From a virus: a stretch of DNA of 57,858 bases. The notes under the pieces are model-generated. The model saw nothing but the letters and a program-made list of their open reading frames with translations. It searched no databases and had not been told where the DNA came from. The stretch spans positions 1 through 57,858 of IMG/VR virus record IMGVR_UViG_3300021197_001472; one strand, given 5' to 3'. Below are positions 34,401 to 43,371 of the stretch, one piece after another. The translations under genes were made by a program, and so were the position numbers. The number at the start of each line of letters is the position of its first letter. Position 1 is the stretch's first letter.

Positions 34401-37400
34401 TTAGAAGCATGGGGTGCATTGGATAAAATTTTCAGTGCAGGGAAACTAGAAGGCACTAGTGTTTCAGATCTTCAATTAGATAAACAGATGGCTAAAGATG
34501 TCCTCCGACGTTTGAGCAATGCCAATAAAGGAATGGCCCCTCAAATTAGCAGAGGTGACCAAGGCGCATACGTGGGAAAAACTGGTGGCATCCAACTAAG
34601 TCCTAGCATAAATGGAAGGGATCAGTATCACACCGTAATACATGAAATGTTCCATTGGGCATACATGAATGTCTTAACGCCGCAAGACCGTGGCAACATG
34701 CTCAAAGAAATGCGTTCTTATTACGCTCCTGATGGATCGCTGGACTATCAAAAAATCCAAGAGATGTCTCCCTATCTTATTCAGTTTCCAACTGAAGCGA
34801 ATAACGCTCAAAAAGCGGCGATGGTTGCGACAGGCAAACTAGATCCTATGGAAGCAAAGTACCCAACTCGAAGGACAGAAAGAGACCAAGTGGTTATGAG
34901 TCGGTTTAGCCCACAAGAGTTCTTGGCTGGACAATTTCAAATGTACGTGGAAGGTCGGCTACCGTACAAAGGGACACTGCTTTCAAAGATGGGATACTTG
35001 CTTGAACGCATAGTAGAACACATGTTTGGAATGAAGAAGAAATCCCCTGTCGATAAAAATTTAATTCCTTATTTCGATAAACTTTACAGTGACAACGCAC
35101 AAGATTTTATTTCGAGGACAAGCGACCCTACAACCCCAGAGGGTAAATCTATTGAAACCATTATGGATGGGTTCAATAACCAGAGAATAGACTTAGAAGA
35201 CGCATTTGATAATGTATCCGATGTAGACGGCAGAACTGTTTATGGCCCCTCCTCCAGACAGATCAGACAATCATACAATTCTCTTGATGCTTTAATAGAG
35301 CCTGATGAAACAGGTGTGTCAGTTGCATCAGACTTGGTGAGGGAAACAGAACTTGGTCGCGCACTGAATGACAGCCCGACAGTCAGGCAAGAATTAGCAA
35401 AGGTTCTTGATGATATAAACATACTGCTTCGCAAGGACGCTAATCCCTCTGGTTCTCCCATATCAAGTCCATTGGATCGTTTAGATGCAGGTAATCGCGT
35501 GATTGATGCTTTTGATATGATCGATGAAGCCTTATTCCAAAGATATAAAAGCGTCGAGGGTTCCAACCCACGGCCTGTGGCCATTCCTGTCAGACCAATA
35601 AAGCAAGCAACTTCTGGAGAGGGTAAAAGGAATCAAAAACTTCTTGAAGATGTAAGAGAAGCACAGGTCAAATTTCAACAGGAATTTTCAGAGTCAGGTT
35701 CAAGTCGAGAAGAGTTAAAATCGATACTGCAAATGGTAACCGAATTTACATCTGGCCTCTCATATCACGGGGGCAATCCATTAGCTGGCTCTGTCCGACG
35801 TATTGGTAATCGCACAAGCAATCCCAAGAATAGAAATTTAGTTGTAGGAGAAAAGGCAGAGCGTCTCTCGTTACCAACCAGAGCAACAGCCGCTCAAATT
35901 GCAGAGAACCCAGACAACGCTTACTTTGGATACGACAAACGTTTTCTACTCCCTGGCACCATCCAGAAAATCTCCAGAGATATGAGGGCGATGATGGGCT
36001 TAGAGGGTAAAGGTACTACCAAAGAAGATGTAGCTATGTATGCCGACATGGACGAACAAACGTGGGTTACCACGGCAGTCAATTCATTTGATGACATGAT
36101 GGATCAGATGTATCTGGCAGATACAAGACTGCAATTTAAAATTATTCACGAAGACCGACTGCAAGTCAAAAGGGACAAAGCTACTGCCAAGGCCAACAGG
36201 CAAAAAGTTGTTGAGAAAAAACGTGTAGAGGTAGCGAAGGAATCTAAAAAGGTCGCAGACAAGAAACCAGTGGATACAAAGCCAACGCCAACCAAGAAGA
36301 CACGCAAGAAAACCCGCACAAATAAACGCACGAAGACTGCCCCTGCTAGATCTCTCGATGAGGAAATCAGGACAAAGCCTGAGACACAACGTTCGCGTGA
36401 CATAGGCGCGGAATGGATACGACGTGTTCGAGCCGCATCTGACATCGAACCTGTAGCCATTGATATGGACACAGTGCGTATGCCCGACGCCGAACTTGAG
36501 AGTAGTCTTATCAAGGCTCTTAACGACGGCAACAAAAAAGATGTACAGAAGTATAGCTACGAGATGTTCCTTCGAAACAATCCAGACGCAAAGCCAATCT
36601 TAAAATTCGAAAGCCCAAAACTTGTTGGCCTTCTCGAACTTGAAGACCTGCACACACGCGGAGTGTCCAGAGTAGAAGGTGTGCCTAATGATGCACCCGA
36701 ATACATCCGGTCAGTCTTAACCAAGGTCACACACAGAGATCCCGACACACAACGTGTGGCACGAAACTTGGCTCATCGTCTGTTGCTCCTAAGCGATAGC
36801 CCAGCTAAAGCTGATGAAAAATTTGACATCAACGGGGATGGGTTCAACGATTTCAGAAACGAACTTCGCTCCCTGTCGAAAGCACTAGTTGGCTCTGGCA
36901 AAACACAAACAATGTCTGGCGCGGAAACAGTTGATATGGCCATGCGCTTGGCAATACAAGCAAACCCCCTCACCGACCTCGACGCAAAGATTATCAAAAA
37001 GCAGTTTGATTTAGATCAATTCCAAGCTGTTCGCGTTGAAGTCGAAAGAGATATGCTTGGAGACAACACACAGGACATGGCAAACGAATGGTTCATGCGT
37101 ATGCTTTCCAAGGCTATATCTGGCGAACGGGGAGAAGCTCCGTTCACAGGTAGTGGATTTGAACACCTCAACAATCTTGTAAAAGAACGCATCAAAGACA
37201 CGAGCTACCTAGTGAATGGATTGATGAGCAGAGGTGATGTTCGCAAAGCAGGTAGACGCCTAACCCTATACGGTGATCTGTTTAAAAATGTCACGCCCAA
37301 AGACAATGAGTTACGCATGGTAAACCAAAAGCAATTCATTGGCAGTGGCCTTGGTGCTGATGCTGAGGGGAATCCGATCACTTACTACCACTCTTCCCCG

Positions 37401-40400
37401 AACACGAAAGTATTCGACGAAAAAGATTTTATCTTTGATGGCTCTTCTGGATTTACTAAATACGGCAAGGGAATATACCTATCTAGGCGTCCAGAAGTTT
37501 CTTCGGAAATGTTTGCCGACATGCCCACCCCAATGGCAATGGACAGGATGATGCGAAACGCTACATCAAGTCCCGAAGAATTGGGTTTAGGTATGCATGT
37601 AGTTGAAGATTATCTGGAGGTTCGTTCAAATCTTCGTGAGATAGATAACGATTTAAGAAACAACGTTGATTTACCATTCGATGTTGATGGTGTTGTCTAT
37701 AACCTAATCGAAAAGTCTGAAGACTTGACCAGACAGTTAAAAGATTTTGGCGTTGAGATGTCACCTGGAACCGTTCCTGTGATTGTACGGGCAGAGAATC
37801 CTTTAGACATTACAGAAGCTACTAAAATAACCAAAGCCAGCTACGACTCTGGCATAGGTCAAGTAGTCGAGCAACTCGATAGTGCTGGCCTCATCGACAT
37901 GGAATATTTAGATTCAAAGTTAGCTGGTATGGGGCGTCCCATGTTTGCGAAAACTTTCATGGCACAGGACGTTTACATCAATGTTTTAGACGCCATGGTA
38001 CAGCAACGTATGAAGACGCCTGATACAACCGATCGCCCTATAGATGTCATAGGTCTCGAAGACCAAATAACGACAAGAGACTTATTCAATGAAGTAGCTG
38101 AGTTCATAGGTTTCGATAGCTTGAGAACCACTGAGTACAATTCAAACCTTGAGCAAGGAGGCCGGACTGACTCCTATGAAGGGGCAGTGATTTTCAACTC
38201 ATCATCTGTCAAGCATCCAGACGCAGAATACTTTGATAGCGATAGCCCATTCTTCTGGGAAAGCCCACAGACTTCTGCACAATCCCCGCAAGGAAAGTTA
38301 TTCCAGACTCTTGTGACAGACGAGGATGCCACTGCCGCAAACACTGGCCAGTTTTACACTGACGCAGAAGGATTGGGAGCGCATCCATCAGTCGTTGATG
38401 CAATGAAAAAGATCGGGGCCAAGAAAGAATTAGCTACCGAAGACTATCAAGCTCTATCCAAATACAACCCGATACGTTTCCTATCCGACAACGCAAAGAA
38501 GCTCCGGTACAACAACATGCATTGGTTAGGTAACTGGGCGAAGCCAGAGGATGGCGTCTCCATTCACGACACAGAGAATGCTGACATGGCTAAGAAGGTA
38601 ATGCCTCTCTTCACCGAAATGAAAAAGTTATCTGGTGAAGGTAAGGTCATGCGCTGGGGCAGAGGTTTAAAATTCTATGGGCAAGCAAGCCAACCAAAAG
38701 AGTACAAGAATATCGTTCGTGCATTACGAAGACAGAGTCAAAACAACTTACAAAACTTGACTGCTGCCGAAAAGAAAGTTGCCGTCGCGATACGCTCTCG
38801 CTTTGATCTTGAACTACAGGACATGAAAGACGCTGGCATACGCGTTGGCACAATACCTGATAACTACTTCCCACAAGTCTGGAACGTCGAGGCTATCAGG
38901 GAAAACTACAGTAAATTCACAAAAGCTTTGACAGCTTACCTACACAAAGAACAGACGACACGGCTAAAGCCCAGTGAATACAGAGAAGTACGCGATCTCC
39001 AAGACATCGCAGATCACATGGCCAACACACTCATAGCTGAAGACGGTGTTTACTTGCCGCATCAATCCTCAAAGTATGCAAGGGCGGGTGGTAAGACAGA
39101 CGCTGAGTATATGAGATTGATCCGTTTGAACGAAGCAGATGGTAAAGGCAAACTCGTATATGAAGACGTCCTAAATTTTATGGAGAAGGAAGGATTCCTA
39201 GCAGACGACTTACAATCTGTAATCAGTAAATACTTTGAGGGAACTACCAGACGCATAGCGTACCAGAAGAAATTTGGTACAAACAACCATGGCTTCTACG
39301 ATTACATACAGGTACGAGCTAACGGCGCGAAGGAAGCAGTCAAGCTTCTATCCACTGATAAAGTCGTAACCTCTACCCGTAAACGATACCCAGAATTTGG
39401 CCAAGGTATAGAGAACCACACTGTTCGTATCCCAGAACTACGAGGTATGCGCGAAGACCAAGCTGACATGGCCGTTCAGATTGCTATGCAGAACATAGAG
39501 AATGGTGCAGGGGTTCAACAAACGATGAACTATCTGAACGCACTCAAGCCCAACTCTGGCCGTGGCTACCGCCGACGTGTGGAAGCTATCGCCAATGGCC
39601 TAGTCGAACATCAAAAATTCGGGAACCTAGAAAAGAAATCCGCGACCGATACCGATCCAGTTGTATTTGCCGAAAACTATTTCAGTATCCTACAGGGCAG
39701 ACCCGTGAACAACGACGCATATTTCCAGACACGAAGGCGCGTATCGAAAGGTGCCCGTGCATTTAACTCTGTCACCTTACTTGGCTTCACCACCTTGACA
39801 TCATTCACTGATGTGAGCTTGCCATTTATTCGCGGGGCACGTTTCAGAGATGCAACGAAAGCACTGTACAATTCTACCGTTGGCCCTGACGCAAAACATT
39901 ATCGTGCGGCCCTCGCTTCTGTAGGTGCATCAATGGACAACATCACCCATAGCAGAATGACTATGTTGTACGGTGGAACAGGCGGGAAAATATCAAACGC
40001 TTTCTTCAATGCGAACTTGCTCACGCCATGGACTAACGGCATGAAGGAAGCCGCTGTTGCGATTGGCTACGAGATGCTTAAAGCGAACGCCCGTATTGCA
40101 CAGGAAGCACGACAGTCTGGGGTCATAGGGCAAAGCAGAAAGTTCCGACAAGCTAAACGAAAGCTATCGCAGTTTGGACTCGGTGATTACGCCGACAACG
40201 ATCGATCACTAGAAGATGTTGCTCTCTTATACGACGACCCTCGTTTGAGAGCGGCCCTTCACAAGTTTAGCGGAGAGTCCATATTCTCGCCGTCCAAAAC
40301 AGATGTGCCATTGATCTTTCAAGACCCCATGTCACCAGAGGGTGCGATGCTGTTCCAGCTTAAATCATACCCGCTTATGTATCAGCGTTTGGCATACCGC

Positions 40401-40979
40401 ACATTCAACGAAGCCAAGCGTTGGGTAGTCAATGGCGATGGAGACATTGGCCCCCTCATAAATATGGCAACAATTGGAACCGGATCAGGTGCCCTCGCAC
40501 TATTGGCCAAGGACATTGTCCAAATGCGTGGTGGTGATGACGAACGATCTTCGGCTCCACGGGAACGATCATACAACAAGATCATGGAAGAGCTTGGCTA
40601 TGACGCTCGTATCCATGGTGACGACAAGGACGCATTTGCTGGATGGGCCATTGAGAGCATCATGCACATGGGAGGACTTGGTCTGGTTGCAGACGTTTTC
40701 TATCAAGCCGCAATGCAAGGGGAGAAAGGTTCATACGGAACCAATCGTATCATGGGTCTTATCGCTGGCCCGACTTACGGATCAGTCTATGACGCAGTCG
40801 GCGTGGTTCAAGGCGTAGACTCTGATGGAATATCACGGGCGGCTACTCGAAGTCTTGCTCAACGCATTCCGTTCATCACACGAGACTGGAGAGAGAGCAT
40901 CATCGACACTGTGGCTCGTGATCCCAAAAACAAAAAGAAGAAGGGTATGAAATCAGGCTTATCGAGTGGACTCAAATAG
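31485..40979 (+). CDS. giant polyvalent internal virion protein, 3164 aa
   Basis: The largest gene, 16 percent of the genome. Visible parts: an N-terminal FDQYPAFWQEGGRGIIEGLEDSVPALLLAPE region; a Gly-rich zipper or membrane-active segment (about 203-240, TALGGVFGAGVGGVIGGVAGAVGG); an acidic Glu/Pro linker near 455-470; and a zincin motif VIHEMFHWAYMN (HExxH about 1052-1056). An ADP-ribosyltransferase-like domain runs from about 1966 to 2250 (YYHSSPNTKVFDEKDF, GKGIYLSRRPEV, VIVRAENPLDIT, EGAVIFNSSSVKHPDAEYFD), matching ART-PolyVal. Large helical polyvalent-type domains reach the C-terminus. Such proteins are packaged and injected to act on host targets. No lysozyme motif was seen. Confidence 0.85.
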   Translation: MKLSESAIQRLADIRSRAAPQQSGSDYLSNFDPKTVLSNPQFLQDVRDVMSSQGQEFASDDEMLQEFFWERNWRDLNFGAAVGGDAGYNAVNRATDDIKSKMGRIQRVFDQYPAFWQEGGRGIIEGLEDSVPALLLAPENLLPGGAAVKAGRGAYVAGKSALGAGIKEGGKYGLIASAPVEFGQNIANQLTDLESEAQTEFSGTELATATALGGVFGAGVGGVIGGVAGAVGGKLAKGALQKIGQLQDSKAQMLDADPNADTSAIDAEIQALQQKNEIPAAQEAIEEEDFVDTTPDPIEPDEDPTIDLMAEADAEKSIAQNLYNENNLGGIDKRLDKSALKDPEVKESFKQAKVAMNKAGIYRQVARTQKAIEEIDRKLETETNQKKQYALEQEKIDLEVNYGAVLEYVKRGQAEELEDAVNTMAENQYRRDENQLMLDLDDPDAPKKETAAETDPEPTAPEPEPEPVDALEARYAEMANVNNAVDTIESLNLEPEQLASLEDNPEIMREMLTGLNQGVEGYTVPDLSKVFAKLRGTDEPEVLEAPTGVTAQSFKTRLAKSVTSKMDLDALSQGTRQSFMTDLEKFVDRLSIQKEKTPSFKMMDSLRELAELEYQRLIEMDEGRREGGQSFLGRDDTFFNNEEGRRQAGLGKAERKATRKDITEAAGLKARAEQNKAENEALKGKDADDTSKYKDTTISAIMSTGRKLPNGNQRYRKGDRVTYNADTKKFTIEKMSKRRGSKVATPTEALASIDDSKEFAEALVQLVSDGKLDPSAIGEIQAQRRARLAGAKEEVAPTAATEEVAPAVSTDTPVETTTASSTMPQIPDGRVHAIRRKNPKSKVHKYEHRMLGKNQTSYDQLYGKSDPSGWERGHVSIDDNPFRGKVNFVPLGEEAVEDTVTAAIENPPLPAKDIPTIEKLRQDPLNDVNYIEVAGLEGSPFEENLVDFDKRIKKIEDLYSVLPEYKASEQTRLEAWGALDKIFSAGKLEGTSVSDLQLDKQMAKDVLRRLSNANKGMAPQISRGDQGAYVGKTGGIQLSPSINGRDQYHTVIHEMFHWAYMNVLTPQDRGNMLKEMRSYYAPDGSLDYQKIQEMSPYLIQFPTEANNAQKAAMVATGKLDPMEAKYPTRRTERDQVVMSRFSPQEFLAGQFQMYVEGRLPYKGTLLSKMGYLLERIVEHMFGMKKKSPVDKNLIPYFDKLYSDNAQDFISRTSDPTTPEGKSIETIMDGFNNQRIDLEDAFDNVSDVDGRTVYGPSSRQIRQSYNSLDALIEPDETGVSVASDLVRETELGRALNDSPTVRQELAKVLDDINILLRKDANPSGSPISSPLDRLDAGNRVIDAFDMIDEALFQRYKSVEGSNPRPVAIPVRPIKQATSGEGKRNQKLLEDVREAQVKFQQEFSESGSSREELKSILQMVTEFTSGLSYHGGNPLAGSVRRIGNRTSNPKNRNLVVGEKAERLSLPTRATAAQIAENPDNAYFGYDKRFLLPGTIQKISRDMRAMMGLEGKGTTKEDVAMYADMDEQTWVTTAVNSFDDMMDQMYLADTRLQFKIIHEDRLQVKRDKATAKANRQKVVEKKRVEVAKESKKVADKKPVDTKPTPTKKTRKKTRTNKRTKTAPARSLDEEIRTKPETQRSRDIGAEWIRRVRAASDIEPVAIDMDTVRMPDAELESSLIKALNDGNKKDVQKYSYEMFLRNNPDAKPILKFESPKLVGLLELEDLHTRGVSRVEGVPNDAPEYIRSVLTKVTHRDPDTQRVARNLAHRLLLLSDSPAKADEKFDINGDGFNDFRNELRSLSKALVGSGKTQTMSGAETVDMAMRLAIQANPLTDLDAKIIKKQFDLDQFQAVRVEVERDMLGDNTQDMANEWFMRMLSKAISGERGEAPFTGSGFEHLNNLVKERIKDTSYLVNGLMSRGDVRKAGRRLTLYGDLFKNVTPKDNELRMVNQKQFIGSGLGADAEGNPITYYHSSPNTKVFDEKDFIFDGSSGFTKYGKGIYLSRRPEVSSEMFADMPTPMAMDRMMRNATSSPEELGLGMHVVEDYLEVRSNLREIDNDLRNNVDLPFDVDGVVYNLIEKSEDLTRQLKDFGVEMSPGTVPVIVRAENPLDITEATKITKASYDSGIGQVVEQLDSAGLIDMEYLDSKLAGMGRPMFAKTFMAQDVYINVLDAMVQQRMKTPDTTDRPIDVIGLEDQITTRDLFNEVAEFIGFDSLRTTEYNSNLEQGGRTDSYEGAVIFNSSSVKHPDAEYFDSDSPFFWESPQTSAQSPQGKLFQTLVTDEDATAANTGQFYTDAEGLGAHPSVVDAMKKIGAKKELATEDYQALSKYNPIRFLSDNAKKLRYNNMHWLGNWAKPEDGVSIHDTENADMAKKVMPLFTEMKKLSGEGKVMRWGRGLKFYGQASQPKEYKNIVRALRRQSQNNLQNLTAAEKKVAVAIRSRFDLELQDMKDAGIRVGTIPDNYFPQVWNVEAIRENYSKFTKALTAYLHKEQTTRLKPSEYREVRDLQDIADHMANTLIAEDGVYLPHQSSKYARAGGKTDAEYMRLIRLNEADGKGKLVYEDVLNFMEKEGFLADDLQSVISKYFEGTTRRIAYQKKFGTNNHGFYDYIQVRANGAKEAVKLLSTDKVVTSTRKRYPEFGQGIENHTVRIPELRGMREDQADMAVQIAMQNIENGAGVQQTMNYLNALKPNSGRGYRRRVEAIANGLVEHQKFGNLEKKSATDTDPVVFAENYFSILQGRPVNNDAYFQTRRRVSKGARAFNSVTLLGFTTLTSFTDVSLPFIRGARFRDATKALYNSTVGPDAKHYRAALASVGASMDNITHSRMTMLYGGTGGKISNAFFNANLLTPWTNGMKEAAVAIGYEMLKANARIAQEARQSGVIGQSRKFRQAKRKLSQFGLGDYADNDRSLEDVALLYDDPRLRAALHKFSGESIFSPSKTDVPLIFQDPMSPEGAMLFQLKSYPLMYQRLAYRTFNEAKRWVVNGDGDIGPLINMATIGTGSGALALLAKDIVQMRGGDDERSSAPRERSYNKIMEELGYDARIHGDDKDAFAGWAIESIMHMGGLGLVADVFYQAAMQGEKGSYGTNRIMGLIAGPTYGSVYDAVGVVQGVDSDGISRAATRSLAQRIPFITRDWRESIIDTVARDPKNKKKKGMKSGLSSGLK

Positions 40980-40981
40980 AA

Positions 40982-40989
40982 GGGACGAC
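40982..40989 (+). repeat. GGGACGAC motif after the giant gene
   Basis: Lies two bases after the stop of the giant gene and two bases before the ATG of the small membrane protein. Here the preceding bases are GAA rather than TA. Confidence 0.55.
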
Positions 40990-40991
40990 GC

Positions 40992-41147
40992 ATGGGGGAA
41001 ACATGGGACATTATGGTAAGCGCATGGCCGATCGTATTTGGGTTCGTAACGCTTGTTATTGTTTTGGCAAAAATGCACGGACAGATCGAGGTAATGCAAG
41101 AGAAGATTAAAACATTGTTCGAGCTTTGGAACTCAAAAGATAAATGA
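40992..41147 (+). CDS. small membrane protein of lysis cluster, 51 aa
   Basis: Frame from ATG 40992 to TGA 41145-41147: MGETWDIMVSAWPIVFGFVTLVIVLAKM..., one transmembrane helix (about residues 10-27) and a short charged coiled tail (HGQIEVMQEKIKTLFELWNSKDK). Layout fits a small class II/III holin or an inner spanin-like protein. It is coupled by ATGA to the M15 peptidase. Which lysis role it has is open, since a 3TM holin follows. Confidence 0.65.
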   Translation: MGETWDIMVSAWPIVFGFVTLVIVLAKMHGQIEVMQEKIKTLFELWNSKDK

Positions 41148-41542
41148 AACTGCTTCGAAATGAATACGCGACCAAGAACTTCAAGTGGAAGGAACTCGAA
41201 TGCAAGTGCGGAAAAGGTTGTGGGTTAAACGGAATTGGACAAGCGAGGTACATACAAGATGAGCATCTTCAGAAACTTCAAATACTACGTGACCTGCTTG
41301 GCCCGATCAGCCTGTCGAGTGTTTCGCGATGCCCAAAACACAATCAAGTCGTGGGTGGAGTTCCATTATCGATGCATCGGTCGACGATTACGCGACCTGC
41401 GAGAGCGGCTGATGTAATCATTGGGCGATACAACAAACATGACATCATACACGCGGCTGAAGAAGCTGGCTTCATGGGCATAGGTGTCAACTATAGAACA
41501 TTTGTACATGTGGATAACAGGCCCAGAAGGGCGCGGTGGTGA
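41144..41542 (+). CDS. M15-family peptidase endolysin, 132 aa
   Basis: Cleaves peptidoglycan cross-links (D-Ala-D-Ala carboxypeptidase/VanY fold). FKWKELECKCGKGCG resembles the N-terminal motif of phage M15 enzymes, followed by SRCPKHNQVVGGVPLSMH (His78), ARAADVI (Asp90) and FVHVDNR (His122), the expected zinc ligands. The segment HRSTITRPARAADV is longer and more basic than the usual SxHxxGxAxD. No signal peptide, so release depends on a holin. Confidence 0.85.
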   Translation: MKLLRNEYATKNFKWKELECKCGKGCGLNGIGQARYIQDEHLQKLQILRDLLGPISLSSVSRCPKHNQVVGGVPLSMHRSTITRPARAADVIIGRYNKHDIIHAAEEAGFMGIGVNYRTFVHVDNRPRRARW

Positions 41543-41545
41543 AGT

Positions 41546-42028
41546 ATGGAAATTCTAGGTACGGTAGTAAGCTCCCTATTCGGGAGCGCGATAGGGGGAT
41601 CGGGGCTTGGACTGATAGGCGCGATAGCTGGCAAAGTTTTTGGATGGCTAGAACTAAAGGAAAAAGCAAAGGTACAACAAGCAGAGAACGCGCACGAACT
41701 CGCTTTGATCCAAGCCCAATCGCAGATGAAACAAGCGGAGATGGAGAGTGAGCTTTTAATCTCTCAAGTAGATGCAGACACAAAGCTCAGGACAGCGGCT
41801 TATGCCCACGACAGTGCCATGGGTACGCCCCATAAATGGTGTTCGTCCGTACTAAGATTGGTACGCCCATCCATCACAGTGTTCTTGCTTGGCCTAACAA
41901 CGTGGATCTACTGGAAGGCATACGCCATGGGCGAGATAGATACGCTTCAGATGCTGGCTGATGAAGTAGTATTTATGACTTCTCTTGCCATCACATTTTG
42001 GTTTGGTTCAAGAGGCGTTAGTCGATGA
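41546..42028 (+). CDS. 3TM-type holin (GTA-holin-like), 160 aa
   Basis: An N-terminal Gly-rich hydrophobic segment (VVSSLFGSAIGGSGLGLIGAIAGKVFGW), an amphipathic Gln/Glu-rich helix (ELKEKAKVQQAENAHELALIQAQSQMKQAE), then two C-terminal transmembrane segments (SITVFLLGLTTWIYWKAY and VVFMTSLAITFWFG). This is the layout of the 3TM holin family found in gene transfer agents and marine phages. Its last 21 bases overlap the end of the convergent gene 42008-42349. Confidence 0.82.
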   Translation: MEILGTVVSSLFGSAIGGSGLGLIGAIAGKVFGWLELKEKAKVQQAENAHELALIQAQSQMKQAEMESELLISQVDADTKLRTAAYAHDSAMGTPHKWCSSVLRLVRPSITVFLLGLTTWIYWKAYAMGEIDTLQMLADEVVFMTSLAITFWFGSRGVSR

Positions 42029-42349
42029 AGGTTTAAAGCCTTTCACTAGCCCCTTCTCCGCACGTTCAACGAGCCTGATCGCTTTCTTCTCCGCGTGGGG
42101 GAAAAAGTATTTCTGCTTTTTAGTTACTTTATCGTACAAGTCGCAGTTCTCTTGGAATTTTTGCCAAGCTGCACGAGCCACTTGATACCAACCAGGGATC
42201 TTTCCATTTTCCTTGTACATCTCTTTCGCTATAGCCAGCACCTGCTTCTCTAAATATGAGTTGCGTCCATCTACGATTAGTCCAGACTTACGAACAATTT
42301 TCGTTGCATCCGCGATGGTGCTTATCCGCACGTAGTTCATGTTACTCAT
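42008..42349 (-). CDS. hypothetical protein, 113 aa
   Basis: Start 42349 with GGAGGG upstream and coupled by ATGA to the preceding gene. Product MSNMNYVRISTIADATKIVRKSGLIVDGRNSYLEKQVLAIAKEMYKENGKIPGWYQVARAAWQKFQENC..., basic and helical. No family. Its 3' end overlaps the holin gene tail-to-tail by 21 bases, so convergent transcripts meet here without a visible terminator. Confidence 0.65.
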   Translation of the reverse strand: MSNMNYVRISTIADATKIVRKSGLIVDGRNSYLEKQVLAIAKEMYKENGKIPGWYQVARAAWQKFQENCDLYDKVTKKQKYFFPHAEKKAIRLVERAEKGLVKGFKPSSTNAS

Positions 42350-42537
42350 TTTGGCCCTCCTACACTGGTCAATCCGTTTTTAATTTTTTCAAGAAACCCT
42401 TCTTTGATCGGCTTCGGTTGTGGCATCCCACTCACCCAAAGAACATTGAACCCTTCTTCACACTGGCTGAGGATGTACCCTTCCCTGCCATCGATGTGTC
42501 GAACAGAATCACCTTGTTTTATGCGTCCAGATTTCAC
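42346..42537 (-). CDS. small SH3/KOW-like protein, 63 aa
   Basis: Starts with GTG at 42537 after GAGAGG. IKQGDSVRHIDGREGYILSQCEEGFNVLWVSG resembles a small beta-barrel of the KOW/Tudor type (G-D-x-V, then D-G-x-x-G-x-V). Such modules bind RNA or protein. Coupled to the next gene. Confidence 0.6.
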   Translation of the reverse strand: MKSGRIKQGDSVRHIDGREGYILSQCEEGFNVLWVSGMPQPKPIKEGFLEKIKNGLTSVGGPK

Positions 42538-42549
42538 GTTCCTCTCTCC

Positions 42550-42909
42550 CTATCCATCGTCCGTAAGTGACTTTTTTTTTGGGGGTCGATCGTCGTTAAT
42601 ATCCCCCGTCCACAAAGCGTGGATCAAAATCCCGACACATGCTCTCACATGGCCTAGGTGTGTAGCCCCGCTCTCAGGATCTACGTCTTCCCTATTCTGA
42701 AATTTGAGGAGATGTCTCAGAGCCGCATCAACATAGATGCTCACGCTTATTCTTTCTTCAGCCCAGTTCCATGGCTCATACTTATCTGCACCATGTGCAA
42801 ATGCTTTCGCTTCCTGTATCTGTGCTTCCGGTGGTATCAATCCTAGACGTGGCTTCTTAATTCCTTGTGCGGTCTTCGGATTTTTATCTGGCAGTTTAGT
42901 CTTCTTCAT
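42550..42909 (-). CDS. dATP/dGTP diphosphohydrolase-like protein (DUF5664), 119 aa
   Basis: The sequence KPRLGLIPPEAQIQEAKAFAHGADKYEPWNWAEE, then YVDAALRHLLKFQNREDVDPESGATHLGHVRACVGILIHAL, matches the family annotated as dATP/dGTP diphosphohydrolase N-terminal domain (formerly DUF5664). These are MazG-like all-alpha pyrophosphohydrolases whose Glu/Asp residues bind Mg. It may adjust nucleotide pools. No PurZ-like gene is present, so a modified 2-aminoadenine genome is not implied. Confidence 0.82.
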   Translation of the reverse strand: MKKTKLPDKNPKTAQGIKKPRLGLIPPEAQIQEAKAFAHGADKYEPWNWAEERISVSIYVDAALRHLLKFQNREDVDPESGATHLGHVRACVGILIHALWTGDINDDRPPKKKSLTDDG

Positions 42910-43142
42910 AGATCGATTAACTCCTGTTCTGCTTTCAAGCGTTTGCTCACGCCATACAGAGGAGCTAATGCAAGATATGAATGCGCTACTTTTTGAAGTG
43001 CCCCGCTCAATTCTGTATCTGAGAGATTTGGGAAATGCTCCAGACGCATTTTAATTGAGAGGATCTCTCCCTCATGCTTACTTATCTGTGTCTGGTTACG
43101 CTCGATCTGTTCCAATAACTTGTCGTACCTATCAAATTCCAT
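42906..43142 (-). CDS. hypothetical coiled-coil protein, 78 aa
   Basis: MEFDRYDKLLEQIERNQTQISKHEGEILSIKMRLEHFPNL..., helical with coiled-coil heptads in the first 40 residues. Coupled by ATGA to the diphosphohydrolase gene and overlapping the gene upstream by 11 bases. Function unknown. Confidence 0.65.
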   Translation of the reverse strand: MEFDRYDKLLEQIERNQTQISKHEGEILSIKMRLEHFPNLSDTELSGALQKVAHSYLALAPLYGVSKRLKAEQELIDL

Positions 43143-43371
43143 CTAACTCCTCCGCTTTCTTGATTATAAATTCCCGTTGCTTTTCTATTTCTTCTCTTCG
43201 TTTATTTTTTTCTCTACCGTTTGGCATACGCGCTACTTCTTTTGCTTGTTTCGAAAGCCGTATCCACAACGACCAGATGTCACCCTTCCGTTTGATGACT
43301 GCATCAGGCGGCTTGCCCAACCATCCCCATATCGCCCTCTCCTTTGCCCGTTCCCTTATGTCTTTGGCCAT
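43132..43371 (-). CDS. hypothetical basic helical protein, 79 aa
   Basis: MAKDIRERAKERAIWGWLGKPPDAVIKRKGDIWSLW... Rich in Lys, Arg and Glu. No recognised motif. It overlaps the exonuclease gene by 16 bases, so co-translation in the recombination operon is likely. Confidence 0.65.
   Translation of the reverse strand: MAKDIRERAKERAIWGWLGKPPDAVIKRKGDIWSLWIRLSKQAKEVARMPNGREKNKRREEIEKQREFIIKKAEELDGI

Noticed and set aside
7845-40990. GGGACGAC copies as T7-type promoters (TATAGGGA-like start)
   Set aside because: No upstream 15-base block is conserved between copies, and no single-subunit RNA polymerase is recognisable in what appears to be the complete genome.
42550-42909. Z-genome (2-aminoadenine) pathway
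   Set aside because: Only a DUF5664-type diphosphohydrolase is present; no PurZ-like synthetase or special DNA polymerase was found.
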